From positions 1 to 52,032 of the forward strand of contig NZ_JUUO01000136.1 of the NCBI RefSeq assembly GCF_001074975.1: a DNA stretch of 52,032 nucleotides, given 5' to 3'. The stretch is from Streptococcus pseudopneumoniae (GTDB lineage: Bacteria; Bacillota; Bacilli; Lactobacillales; Streptococcaceae). The notes beneath the pieces are model-generated. The model ran no database searches. It had not been told where the DNA came from and was given only the letters and a program-made list of their open reading frames with translations. Shown piece after piece: positions 1 to 8,951 of the stretch (position 1 is the first letter of the stretch; each line of letters begins with the position of its first letter). The position numbers were made by a program, and so were the translations under genes.

Positions 1-1
1 T

Positions 2-166
2 CGTCGTCTGAGACTAACTTCCAGTTTTGGGAGAGAGGTGGAAGTTACTTTGAGAAGTTACGAGCGTCAAGTTCTTTTTAGTTTTGAAAGATTATCCGTG
101 AATTTCTTGGCTATTTATGATAAAATGGGAGTATCGCAAAAAATGACTCATCGTATTCAATTTTGA
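2..166 (+). CDS. Possible 3' end of an unrecognised gene upstream of lysS
   Basis: One forward frame stays open from the window edge to a TGA at 164-166, giving about 54 residues that look protein-like (it contains LAIYDKMG near the end). No family is recognised and the start lies outside the window. It overlaps the predicted lysS promoter, so either the frame is chance or lysS is transcribed from within the end of this gene. Another frame is open only to a TAG at 79-81. Low confidence. Confidence 0.25.
   Translation, partial: RRLRLTSSFGREVEVTLRSYERQVLFSFERLSVNFLAIYDKMGVSQKMTHRIQF
98..126 (+). promoter_or_regulatory. lysS promoter (extended -10)
   Basis: TGaTAAAAT at 118-126 is a good extended -10 element; a weak -35-like GTGAAT lies 17 nt upstream at 98-103. 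The predicted transcript start is about 133, giving a leader of about 50 nt before the lysS AGGAGG site at 175-180. Confidence 0.5.
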
Positions 167-176
167 GTAAAACTAG

Positions 177-1676
<1,500 letters not shown>

Positions 1677-1682
1677 GCTCTT

Positions 1683-1711
1683 ATCCTCTGGTACTTGCCA
1701 GAGGATTTTTT
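1683..1711 (+). terminator. lysS intrinsic terminator
   Basis: ATCCTCTGG (1683-1691) pairs perfectly with CCAGAGGAT (1698-1706) around a 6-nt loop, followed by a T-run. It lies directly after the lysS stop. Confidence 0.85.
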
Positions 1712-1716
1712 GATGC

Positions 1717-1746
1717 AAAAAGAGACTGAGTAAAAACTCAATCTCT
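1717..1746 (-). terminator. Terminator of the amino-acid ABC operon
   Basis: On the minus strand an 11-bp stem (forward AGAGACTGAGT 1721-1731 with ACTCAATCTCT 1736-1746, one G-U pair, 4-nt loop) is followed by a T-run. The stem includes the stop codon of the binding-protein gene, and the site sits back to back with the lysS terminator. Confidence 0.7.
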
Positions 1747-2577
1747 ACTTTTCACTTCTTTTGTTGCTACATCTTCTCCAAACCATTTCTGGCTGATTTC
1801 CTGGAACTTTCCTTCTTGGTATAGTTCGATAAAGGCTTGGTTTAATGCTGTTAATAATCTTTTATCAGCTGGTCTAACTCCGACCGCAAAAGATTCACTC
1901 TCAAATCCAGCTGAAAAGACATTATAGTCATTTAATATCCCCTCAGACTGGAGGTAGTAATTAGCATACACTCGGTCAATCAACAAGGCATCAATTCGGT
2001 CATTCTTCAAATCAATCAAGGCTTCATTGAAACTCTGGTATTGATTGGCCTTCTGGTCTTTGACACGATTTTTCAATAAATCTGGCTGGGCCTCAAAGTC
2101 AAGATAACCAGAGGACCCAGCTTGGGCACCCAAGGCCTTATCCTTCATCTCCTCTACTGAATGAATTTGCTGGCTTCTCTTCGTAACCAGAACTTGCTGA
2201 TTTTCCATATAAGGAATGCTAAAGGCAACCTTCTCTCGGCGTTCATCAGTGGCAGAATAGCCATTCCAGATGGCATCAATGGTCCCATTTTGCAGTTCCG
2301 TTTCCTTCATATCCCAGTCAATTGGCTGAAATTGCACCTTAAAATCTAATTTTTCAGAAACTGCTTGTGCTAAGTCAATATCAAAGCCCGTATATTGGCC
2401 ATTCTTTTCTTCAAATCCCATGGGTACAAAGGTATTGTCAAAACCAATGGTTATACTGCCTTGCTCTTGATACTTATCCCAGTTATCCTGCTTTGGATTG
2501 CTAGCCTTCTGAGTACAAGCCGTTAAAAAGAGAGTCAGGAACGAAACCAATACCAAAGCAATTTTCTTATTAGTCAT
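1738..2577 (-). CDS. Amino-acid ABC transporter substrate-binding lipoprotein
   Basis: Extracellular solute-binding protein (SBP_bac_3 family) of a polar amino-acid importer. A signal peptide ends in a lipobox (LTAC, Cys21), so it should be lipid-anchored outside the membrane. The family hallmark GYSATDERREKVAFSIPYM and the GFDIDLAQAVSEKL stretch are present. I chose the ATG at 2577: AGGAGG (2583-2588) lies 5 nt upstream, whereas an in-frame GTG at 2583 would overlap that site. The Shine-Dalgarno overlaps the stop codon of the ATPase gene, suggesting coupled translation. Third gene of permease-ATPase-binding protein. Substrate not identifiable from sequence; glutamine, glutamate or cystine-type ligands are all possible. 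Confidence 0.88.
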   Translation of the reverse strand: MTNKKIALVLVSFLTLFLTACTQKASNPKQDNWDKYQEQGSITIGFDNTFVPMGFEEKNGQYTGFDIDLAQAVSEKLDFKVQFQPIDWDMKETELQNGTIDAIWNGYSATDERREKVAFSIPYMENQQVLVTKRSQQIHSVEEMKDKALGAQAGSSGYLDFEAQPDLLKNRVKDQKANQYQSFNEALIDLKNDRIDALLIDRVYANYYLQSEGILNDYNVFSAGFESESFAVGVRPADKRLLTALNQAFIELYQEGKFQEISQKWFGEDVATKEVKSRD

Positions 2578-2586
2578 CGTCACCTC

Positions 2587-3216
2587 CTACTTGGGCTCAA
2601 CCTTGAGAATCTGATCTGCAATATTTTCAGCGAATTGTAAATCGTGGGTAACCACAATCTGCGTCATCCCAAGTTCCCTATTTTGCAAAATCAGTTTTTC
2701 CACTTCCAAGCGTAATTCTGGATCTAGGGCCGAAGTTGGTTCATCGTAGCCAATGATTTCTGGGTCAATCATCATAGCACGCGCCAAGGCCACCCGTTGC
2801 TTTTGCCCACCAGATAGTGAGAATGGATAGGCGTCTGCGTGCCCTGCCAGTCCTAACTGTTCCAAGAGATCACGCGCCTTCTTCTCAGCCTCTTCCTGCT
2901 TCATTCCCATAGTTTTCACAGGTGATAAAGTCAAATTATCTAGAACTGATAAATGAGGGAAAAGTTGAAAATCTTGGAAGACAAATCCCAGTAGATTTCG
3001 CTTCTCCAGTTCATCCAATTCTAAAGGTTCTCCATTATAAAAGATTTGCCCTGAATCAATGGTTTCAAGACCTGCAAGCATACGTAAGAGAGTTGTTTTA
3101 CCTCCACCAGAAGGCCCAACGATAGCCAGGATTTGTTTTTCAGGAATACTTAGACTGAAATTGGACAAAATTTGCTTTTCACCAAATCCCTTATTGATAT
3201 TTCGTAATTCTAACAT
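2587..3216 (-). CDS. Amino-acid ABC transporter ATP-binding protein
   Basis: Energises the importer encoded by its neighbours. Walker A GPSGGGKTT is at residues 34-42, signature LSGGQKQR at 134-141, Walker B with DEPTSALD near 158-165 and the switch His at 191 (VVTHD). It is 209 residues, about 30 shorter than typical GlnQ-type ATPases, ending soon after the switch His and lacking the usual C-terminal tail; all catalytic motifs are intact. AGGAGG lies 5 nt before the ATG. It sits 9 nt after the permease gene and its stop overlaps the ribosome site of the binding-protein gene. Confidence 0.9.
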   Translation of the reverse strand: MLELRNINKGFGEKQILSNFSLSIPEKQILAIVGPSGGGKTTLLRMLAGLETIDSGQIFYNGEPLELDELEKRNLLGFVFQDFQLFPHLSVLDNLTLSPVKTMGMKQEEAEKKARDLLEQLGLAGHADAYPFSLSGGQKQRVALARAMMIDPEIIGYDEPTSALDPELRLEVEKLILQNRELGMTQIVVTHDLQFAENIADQILKVEPK

Positions 3217-3225
3217 GGCAGCCTC

Positions 3226-3867
3226 CTATCTATAGTAACTGTACTTCTTCTCAACTTTTTTGGCAAGAATGGTCACAATACCAATCAAAATTAAGTAAAT
3301 GGCTCCTGCCAAGAACATAGGAACCAGACTAGCATCACGGTTGGCAGCTGTTCGACTAGCCAAGATAAGGTCTGAAATGCCTAGAGCATAAACCAAGGAA
3401 GTATCCTTGACCAAACTCATGACTTCGTTAAACACGCTAGGAAGAACAATCTTGGTCACTTGGGGCAAGATAATATAGCGAACTGTGGCAAAGGGACTGA
3501 ACTTCAAGACCTTAGCAGCCTCATATTGACCTTTAGGGATAGTCTCAATCCCACCACGGAAGATTTCAGCAAAGTAAGCCGCATAATTGAGAACAAAGGC
3601 AATGATAGCCGCAGGAAGACGGTCCAAACGGATCCCAATACTTGGGAGCACATAATAGATAAAGATCAACTGCAAGAGCAAGGGTGTGCCTCGCATGATC
3701 CAGATATAAATGTTAATCAGATGATGGAGGAGCTTCCAATGGACTTGCAAGGCAAAGGCAATCAAAACGCCCAAGGGAATAGAAAAAATCAAGACAAGTG
3801 CAAAAACCTGTAAAGTCATGCTTGCACCGCTCAATAAACTCGGTAATATCTCAAACAAATAAGACAT
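3226..3867 (-). CDS. Amino-acid ABC transporter permease (HisM/GlnP type)
   Basis: Membrane subunit of the polar amino-acid importer, 213 residues with about five hydrophobic helices. The cytoplasmic coupling (EAA) motif appears as EAAKVLKFSPFATVRYIILP, and RGTPLLLQL is typical of the family. First gene of the operon, with an AGGAGG 7 nt before the ATG and a good promoter directly upstream. The ATPase and lipoprotein genes follow with gaps of 9 nt each, so the three form a complete importer with a single permease type, presumably acting as a homodimer. Confidence 0.9.
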   Translation of the reverse strand: MSYLFEILPSLLSGASMTLQVFALVLIFSIPLGVLIAFALQVHWKLLHHLINIYIWIMRGTPLLLQLIFIYYVLPSIGIRLDRLPAAIIAFVLNYAAYFAEIFRGGIETIPKGQYEAAKVLKFSPFATVRYIILPQVTKIVLPSVFNEVMSLVKDTSLVYALGISDLILASRTAANRDASLVPMFLAGAIYLILIGIVTILAKKVEKKYSYYR

Positions 3868-3896
3868 ACTGACACCTCCTAAAAATAATTGCTCCT

Positions 3897-3925
3897 ATTA
3901 TAGCATAAATAAACTAAATAACCAA
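3897..3925 (-). promoter_or_regulatory. Promoter of the amino-acid ABC operon
   Basis: Minus strand TTGGTT (3920-3925), 17-nt spacer, TATAAT (3897-3902), with TG in the extended -10 position (TGcTATAAT). Confidence 0.75.
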
Positions 3926-4080
3926 CTATTTTTGTAAAAAAATTCTTTTTCAATAGAAAAAATCAGTGTCTTGAAGGTAGAATAGGACAACACGACTTAT
4001 AAAGCCTTGTTAGTCATTTGATTTGAATTTCCTAGTCTATTTGTTTATATTCCATTTCAATATATTATAATTTATAAGTG
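3926..4080. other. AT-rich intergenic stretch, no gene seen
   Basis: Between the ABC promoter and the obgE-cluster terminator I see no convincing ORF on either strand. The sequence looks like an inactive remnant and lies where two chromosome blocks that I recall as separate in pneumococcus are joined. Confidence 0.4.
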
Positions 4081-4107
4081 AAAAGAAAGGACAAATTTTG
4101 CCCTTTC
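4081..4107 (-). terminator. Terminator of the obgE cluster
   Basis: On the minus strand GAAAGGGC pairs with GTCCTTTC (forward positions 4085-4107, one G-U pair, 7-nt loop) followed by TTTT. It lies 64 nt after the 51-aa ORF. Confidence 0.75.
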
Positions 4108-4170
4108 TAGATCTTAGCTTCTATTTGTTACAGTTAACTTGACTGATAATTGGAGTTTTATCTTACGTAT

Positions 4171-4326
4171 TTAAGATGGATTGTCTTTTTTAGTTCGTGC
4201 CAACCTCAAGGCACGATTTGGATTGAGACGATTAAATAGTTCTTCCAATTTCTTTTCATTCCAAACGTCTGCGGCGGAAACAAAATTACCATCCGCATCT
4301 CGGAAAGATATCGGTTTATCTCCCAT
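4171..4326 (-). CDS. 51-aa hypothetical protein downstream of obgE
   Basis: A short ORF beginning MGDKPISFRDADGNF and ending TKKDNPS. It starts 9 nt after the obgE stop, with AGGAG about 9 nt before the ATG overlapping the end of obgE, and is followed by the operon's terminator. Composition is soluble, charged and acidic in the first half, basic near the C-terminus (RALRLARTKK); no membrane segment or signal. No function recognised. Position, ribosome site and spacing make it a real gene, probably translated in coupling with ObgE. Confidence 0.72.
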   Translation of the reverse strand: MGDKPISFRDADGNFVSAADVWNEKKLEELFNRLNPNRALRLARTKKDNPS

Positions 4327-4335
4327 ATCAGTCTC

Positions 4336-5646
4336 CTAGTCTACAAATTCAAACTCAAATTTACCAATTCGGACCAAGTCACCATCTTTAGCACCACGCG
4401 CACGAAGGGCTTCATCAACCCCCATACCACGAAGCTGGCGAGCAAATTTCATGACTGATTCGTCACGATCAAAGTTGGTCATATTAAAGAGTTTCATCAG
4501 TTTTTCACCAGAAAGTAGCCACGTTGCATCATCATCACGACTAATTTCAAAGGCTTTTTCTTCCTCGTCAAAGCCGTAGTATGCTTCTTCTTCCATATCT
4601 GACTCGTCATAGAGCAAGAATTCTGGTGTCTTGTCTAACAATTCAGCTGTAGCATCCAATAGCGTTGCCAGACCTTGCTTAGTCAAACCAGAAATTGGGA
4701 AGATAGCTGGTAACTCTTCAAATTCATCGTAGTTTTCAGCAAATTTTTTCTTAAATTCTTTAAGATTTTCTTGACTCTCAGGCATGTCCATTTTGTTGGC
4801 TACGATAATCTGTGGACGCTCCATAAGACGGAGGTTATAAGACTCTAACTCCTTATTGATAGCTAAGTAGTCCTCATAAGGATCACGGTCTTCGCTAGCT
4901 GACATATCAATAATGTGAAGAATGACACGTGTACGCTCGATGTGACGGAGGAACTGGGTTCCCAAACCAACACCTTGACTGGCACCTTCAATCAAGCCTG
5001 GCAAGTCGGCTACTGCAAAAGATTCACCTGATTGGGTACGAACCATACCTAGATTTGGCACAATAGTGGTAAAGTGGTAGGCACCAATTTTAGGTTTAGC
5101 TGAGGTGATAACACTTAGAAGTGTGGATTTCCCTACAGATGGGAAACCAACCAAACCAACATCTGCAAGGATTTTTAGTTCCAATTGTAACTCACGCTCC
5201 TGACCTGGCTCTCCATTTTCAGAGATTTCAGGTGCAGGATTTTTTGGTGTCGCAAAGCGGATATTTCCACGTCCACCACGTCCACCGTGGGCAACGATAA
5301 ATTCTTGACCATGTTCAATCAAATCTGTCAAAACCTTGCCAGTCTCTGCATCACGAACAGTCGTACCTTGTGGTACTCGAACTCTAAGGTCCTCAGCACC
5401 ACGACCATGCATCCCTTTGGTCATTCCTTTCTCACCAGAATCAGCCTTGAAATGGCGATTATAGCGGAAATCCATGAGGGTACGTAGACCTTCATCTACA
5501 ACGAAGACGACATTGCCTCCACGACCACCATCACCGCCCCAAGGACCGCCATTAGGGACATATTTTTCACGGCGAAAGGCAACCATGCCATCACCACCAT
5601 TACCAGCCTTGACCTTGATCTTAGCTGTATCTAAAAACATACTCAT
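4336..5646 (-). CDS. obgE: GTPase Obg/CgtA
   Basis: Essential ribosome-associated GTPase linked to 50S assembly and stress control. At 436 residues it has the three expected parts: the glycine-rich Obg fold (residues about 1-158, [10 protein letters not shown]), the G domain with P-loop GFPSVGKST, switch [10 protein letters not shown] and NKMD, and a C-terminal OCT domain preceded by a very acidic linker ([18 protein letters not shown]). A second ATG two codons in is an alternative start. The upstream ribosome site is only GAGAAG-like. A terminator-like hairpin lies 17-39 nt before the start, so its expression probably depends on read-through. Confidence 0.96.
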   Translation of the reverse strand: MSMFLDTAKIKVKAGNGGDGMVAFRREKYVPNGGPWGGDGGRGGNVVFVVDEGLRTLMDFRYNRHFKADSGEKGMTKGMHGRGAEDLRVRVPQGTTVRDAETGKVLTDLIEHGQEFIVAHGGRGGRGNIRFATPKNPAPEISENGEPGQERELQLELKILADVGLVGFPSVGKSTLLSVITSAKPKIGAYHFTTIVPNLGMVRTQSGESFAVADLPGLIEGASQGVGLGTQFLRHIERTRVILHIIDMSASEDRDPYEDYLAINKELESYNLRLMERPQIIVANKMDMPESQENLKEFKKKFAENYDEFEELPAIFPISGLTKQGLATLLDATAELLDKTPEFLLYDESDMEEEAYYGFDEEEKAFEISRDDDATWLLSGEKLMKLFNMTNFDRDESVMKFARQLRGMGVDEALRARGAKDGDLVRIGKFEFEFVD

Positions 5647-5662
5647 TTTTTCTTCTCACTTT

Positions 5663-5685
5663 AAAAAAGGGCTGGGAAATCCCAG
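5663..5685 (-). terminator. Hairpin with T-run directly upstream of obgE
   Basis: On the minus strand CTGGG-ATTT-CCCAG (5672-5685) is followed by CC and six Ts (5663-5668), ending 17 nt before the obgE ATG. It resembles a short intrinsic terminator after the 44-aa ORF, and leaves no room for an obgE promoter downstream of it. Confidence 0.55.
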
Positions 5686-5709
5686 TCACTAAATTTTCTT
5701 GAATCTATT

Positions 5710-5844
5710 TTATAGATTACTGAGGGCACCAATTGCAGTTGCAAAAATTCCCAATAAACTTGCTACTAGCATGATAATCACGATAAATAAGGTTATTTTC
5801 TCAAACATAGTTTTTTTACGATTTCCATTATCTCCAAATGCCAT
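5710..5844 (-). CDS. 44-aa single-span membrane protein, DUF4044-like
   Basis: Short ORF starting MAFGDNGNRKKTMFEK, then one hydrophobic helix (LFIVIIMLVASLLGIFATAI) and a four-residue tail. The pattern (charged N-terminus with KK, one TM span) matches the small DUF4044 proteins of streptococci as I recall them; function unknown. AAGGAG lies 5-7 nt before the ATG, and a good promoter lies 34 nt upstream. It sits between the PspC-domain gene and obgE and is followed by a hairpin. Confidence 0.75.
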   Translation of the reverse strand: MAFGDNGNRKKTMFEKITLFIVIIMLVASLLGIFATAIGALSNL

Positions 5845-5877
5845 TTTTATCTCCTTCGTTACATTCTATTTTCTATT

Positions 5878-5906
5878 ATCTTAGCATGAATTTAGCTAGT
5901 TTTCAA
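5878..5906 (-). promoter_or_regulatory. Promoter of the 44-aa ORF and obgE
   Basis: Minus strand TTGAAA (5901-5906), 17-nt spacer, TAAGAT (5878-5883). The -35 overlaps the last codons of the PspC-domain gene. Confidence 0.6.
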
Positions 5907-6094
5907 TAGTCACTTGCTTCTGGCGCAATAATCCATAAAATGATATAAGCTACAACTCCTGCTCCATAACCAAAAGCAAGAACACCCCATATTACGCGAA
6001 CAATAGTAGGATCCATATCAAAATAATGGGCTACCCCGGCACAAACACCCGCAATCTTTTTATCACGACCGCTTCTCATTAATTGTTTTTTCAT
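5903..6094 (-). CDS. PspC-domain membrane protein
   Basis: 63-residue protein made almost wholly of one PspC domain: SGRDKKIAGVCAGVAHYFDMDPTIVRVIW followed by a hydrophobic helix (GVLAFGYGAGVVAYIILWII). The name refers to the phage-shock PspC family, not the pneumococcal surface protein; these proteins sit in the membrane and are linked to envelope stress. I chose the ATG at 6094 because AGAGGA lies 5-6 nt upstream; an in-frame ATG at 6118 lies inside the preceding gene. Position after two glycolipid synthases suggests an envelope role, but that is inference. Confidence 0.82.
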   Translation of the reverse strand: MKKQLMRSGRDKKIAGVCAGVAHYFDMDPTIVRVIWGVLAFGYGAGVVAYIILWIIAPEASDY

Positions 6095-6107
6095 ACTGTT
6101 CCTCTTT

Positions 6108-7433
6108 CTATTCTTCATGGTCTTTCCAATAATCTCTTATGCTGATCAACTGTGTTTTTGAAGCCTTCAGCATGCGTCTAGAGCCTTTTACGGGTACAGC
6201 AACCACCTGTTGCGGTAGATACAAAACTGTCTTAAAGATACGCTGACTGACCGTATCATCTTTGGCTAAATCTTTCTGGAAGTTATTTGAAATAATGGCA
6301 TCCAGATAAAACTCATGCACCCGTTTTCCAAAGTTCTCAGCTGAAATCTCGTACAACTTCTCTGATAAAGTATGCTCATTCATATCTGGCGTTGCAATCA
6401 GGGCTTCCAAAATAGCACCAGCCAAATCATGTTCTCCATAGTACAAGGTTCCAAACATTTTATCACTGATCAGATTGTCCAGATAAGGATTTCCATGAGC
6501 AATGACAGGCGTTCCACTGGCTAAGCTTTCCAAGTAGGTCAAGCCTTGGGTTTCACTTGTCGATGCCGAGATGAAGAAATCCGCCGCCTTATAGTAAAGA
6601 GCTGTCTCACTAGGAGCAATCATCCCTGTAAAGACAACAGAGTCTTGAATCTCTAGTTTCTGGGCTTGCTCTTTGAGGTCATCCAGATAAGGACCATCCC
6701 CAGCTACCACCAGTTTAACCTTGTCTTCTTCTTTCAGAACTTCTGCAAAGGCTGCTAAAACTGCTTGAATATTTTTTTCATAGGAAATTCTGGAAAGACT
6801 AAGCAACATCTTTTCATCATCTTGAATCCCTAGTTTACTACGTAGTTCTTTCAGATTTTCCTGCTTGATTTCCGGACGCTCAAACTTAGCTAATTCAATC
6901 CCAGTTGGAATGACCCGTTTTTCAACCTTGACCTTATAGTCAGATAGCAAATCATGGACAATCTCACTAGGACAAATAACCCCATCCACATCATGCAGGA
7001 AACCTCTGACTAAGTACTTGACCATACTAGGACGAATCAACATCCCCTTAGCAATATAATGCACGTAGTCTTCGTATTGGGTGTGATAGGTATGGATGAC
7101 TGGAATCTTCAATTCACGCGCAATCCAAATTCCCAACAAGCCAAGAGAAAATTCTGTCTGGGTATGAATAATATCTAGCTGATATTGTTTAGCAATTTCA
7201 AGCGCCTTGCTGAATCCTCGATAGGCAAAGCGGCGATCCTTAAAAGCAAAGAAGGGAACACTTGGAATGCGGATAATCTGCCAATCTTCATAACGATTGA
7301 CATTCTTATCTGTCGTCGTAAAGATAAAAACAGCGTGCCCCTGCTTTTCAAGCTCTGTTTTTAAGGTTCGAATACTGGTCGCAACACCTGAAACCTGAGG
7401 AAAATAGGTATCTGTAAATAAACCAATTCGCAT
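6108..7433 (-). CDS. Glycosyltransferase family 4, probable 1,2-diacylglycerol 3-alpha-glucosyltransferase
   Basis: GT-B glycosyltransferase of 441 residues predicted to move glucose from UDP-glucose to diacylglycerol, making monoglucosyl-diacylglycerol at the inner membrane face. The N-terminus has the GT4 acceptor-side motif (GLFTDTYFPQVSGVATSI), and the C-terminal Rossmann half has the donor-site EX7E motif in SETQGLTYLESLASGTPVIA. The basic C-terminal tail (KGSRRMLKASKTQL) may help membrane binding. It follows cpoA by 15 nt, the order I recall for the pneumococcal glycolipid pair. The specific acceptor is assigned from family knowledge and context. Confidence 0.85.
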   Translation of the reverse strand: MRIGLFTDTYFPQVSGVATSIRTLKTELEKQGHAVFIFTTTDKNVNRYEDWQIIRIPSVPFFAFKDRRFAYRGFSKALEIAKQYQLDIIHTQTEFSLGLLGIWIARELKIPVIHTYHTQYEDYVHYIAKGMLIRPSMVKYLVRGFLHDVDGVICPSEIVHDLLSDYKVKVEKRVIPTGIELAKFERPEIKQENLKELRSKLGIQDDEKMLLSLSRISYEKNIQAVLAAFAEVLKEEDKVKLVVAGDGPYLDDLKEQAQKLEIQDSVVFTGMIAPSETALYYKAADFFISASTSETQGLTYLESLASGTPVIAHGNPYLDNLISDKMFGTLYYGEHDLAGAILEALIATPDMNEHTLSEKLYEISAENFGKRVHEFYLDAIISNNFQKDLAKDDTVSQRIFKTVLYLPQQVVAVPVKGSRRMLKASKTQLISIRDYWKDHEE

Positions 7434-7448
7434 AGATTACCTCACTTT

Positions 7449-8492
7449 TTACTTTCTCCCTAAAGCAGCTTGTTTCTCATAAAAGTCCAACCAGATTTGT
7501 AACAGATGCTCTTCTGAATACTCTCTAGAAATATTCTTAGCTTTTTCTTTCAAATCTTTTAAAGCAGCAGGATTCGCTTGATATTCCAGAATAGCTTCTT
7601 TCATCTCTTCTCTGTCTGCTGTCGCCCGATAATTCCCCTCTAAAATCACCTTATAAAGATCTAAATCACGCAACATAATAGGAGCTTCACAACTGGCAGC
7701 CTCTAAAATCGTCATCGGAAAGAGCTCATTGTAACTAGGCAACAAGAAAAGGTCCGCTAGGGCATACAATTCGCGCATCCGCTCTGGTGACACAATACCT
7801 GGAAAAATCAAATTTTTAGGGGGATTCTCCATGATTTTCTTGTAGCGTTCATAACCATCTGTCATACCACCAAAAGAGAAACCACCAGCCCAGATAAAGG
7901 TAATATGAGGCAATTCCTCAGCCAGACGGATAAAATCATCAATCCCTTTACGTTTCTGAACTTGACCAGCACCTACTACGATAAACTGATTGTCACTAAG
8001 ACCTAGCTCTGTACGCAGTCTCGCTGCCTCTTCCTCTGGAAGAGGATGCCATTTTTCCTTGTTGACAAAGTTAGGAATATAGGTCACTTTTTCACGTGGA
8101 ATACCAGCTGCCACCAAATCCTCGATAAACATAGGATTGACCACAACTAAGTGCTCCATCCGGTTGTAAAAAGAAAATACATAGCGTTTCACAATTCCCT
8201 TTAAGAAAAATGGAATTTTCAAACTCCCCTCAAGTGTATCAGGTAAGAAATGCACATAGCCAATTTTCCTTCCTGAGCGTTTCTTTTGAAATGTTGATAA
8301 ATAATAGGGGAAATCAATTGTATGAAAGTGAGTCACATCTGCTTCTATTGGAAGATTTTCTGTAACAATCAATTGGTCCTTGGCATCACGATGAAGAAGA
8401 CGAACTAATTCACGGTAAGCACCTGAAACTCCTTGTCCTGCTACTTTCTCACTTGAACTCAACATATTGATGCGTAATTTCTTTTTTTCCAT
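7449..8492 (-). CDS. cpoA: CpoA-type glycolipid glycosyltransferase (galactosyl-glucosyl-diacylglycerol synthase)
   Basis: GT4 enzyme of 347 residues; the pneumococcal homologue adds galactose to monoglucosyl-diacylglycerol and is named after cefotaxime/piperacillin-resistance mutants. Donor-site EX7E motif is in NELFPMTILEAASCEAPIM, with GAGQVQKRKG and PEVR-like loops of the Rossmann half before it. I place the start at the ATG at 8492 (MEKKKLRINML). An in-frame start 39 nt upstream has a pyrimidine-rich upstream region without a ribosome site and would overlap the promoter. The chosen ATG has no Shine-Dalgarno and lies 7 nt after a consensus -10, so the mRNA looks leaderless. Confidence 0.85.
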   Translation of the reverse strand: MEKKKLRINMLSSSEKVAGQGVSGAYRELVRLLHRDAKDQLIVTENLPIEADVTHFHTIDFPYYLSTFQKKRSGRKIGYVHFLPDTLEGSLKIPFFLKGIVKRYVFSFYNRMEHLVVVNPMFIEDLVAAGIPREKVTYIPNFVNKEKWHPLPEEEAARLRTELGLSDNQFIVVGAGQVQKRKGIDDFIRLAEELPHITFIWAGGFSFGGMTDGYERYKKIMENPPKNLIFPGIVSPERMRELYALADLFLLPSYNELFPMTILEAASCEAPIMLRDLDLYKVILEGNYRATADREEMKEAILEYQANPAALKDLKEKAKNISREYSEEHLLQIWLDFYEKQAALGRK

Positions 8493-8499
8493 AACTACT

Positions 8500-8528
8500 A
8501 TTATATCATTTTCTTTGAATAAAATCAG
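8500..8528 (-). promoter_or_regulatory. cpoA promoter, leaderless configuration
   Basis: Minus strand TGaTATAAT, with the TATAAT at 8500-8505, and a weak CTGATT 17 nt upstream (8523-8528). A normal start point 6-7 nt after the -10 falls at 8493-8494, next to the ATG at 8492. Confidence 0.65.
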
Positions 8529-8591
8529 CAAAAGAAAGGAGAGACTAGAGGAAAAGAGGGGGAAATTTCCTCACTTTTCCAAGGGTCTCTC
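8529..8591 (-). terminator. Terminator of the dnaG-rpoD-DUF59 operon
   Basis: A long imperfect hairpin: GAGAGAC (8539-8545) pairs with GTCTCTC (8585-8591), and inside it GGAAAAG pairs with CTTTTCC. On the minus strand it is followed by CTTTCTTTT. Confidence 0.65.
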
Positions 8592-8607
8592 ACATACTTT
8601 TATATGT

Positions 8608-8937
8608 TTACTTAATGCCTAGGGCAATGCGTGCATAGCGACTCATTTTTTCAACTGTCCAGGCTGGATACCAGACTAATTTAACCTCAGTATCCGTTAC
8701 TTCTGGCACCTCTGTCATAGCATCATAAATCTGGTCAGTCAAAAGGTCTGCCAAGGGACAACCCATAGTTGTCAACGTCATATCAATCTCTGTTTGCCCT
8801 GTGTCGCCATCAAAACGAATCTCATAAATCAAACCAAGATTGACAATATCGATTCCCAACTCAGGGTCAATAACTTCTTCCAAGGCTGATAAAATCCGTG
8901 TTTTGATGTTTTCAATTTGCTCTTCTGTATAAGCCAT
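8608..8937 (-). CDS. DUF59/MIP18-family protein (SufT/PaaD-like)
   Basis: 109-residue single-domain protein of the family linked to iron-sulfur cluster maturation. The hallmark VIDPELGIDIVNLGLIYEI and the conserved Cys in TTMGCPLADLL are present. I chose the ATG at 8937 (MAYTEEQ), 6 nt after a GAGG; two upstream in-frame ATGs would overlap that site. It lies 14 nt after rpoD and closes the operon. No other Suf genes are nearby, so its Fe-S role rests on family knowledge. Confidence 0.85.
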   Translation of the reverse strand: MAYTEEQIENIKTRILSALEEVIDPELGIDIVNLGLIYEIRFDGDTGQTEIDMTLTTMGCPLADLLTDQIYDAMTEVPEVTDTEVKLVWYPAWTVEKMSRYARIALGIK

Positions 8938-8951
8938 ATTCATCCTCACTC

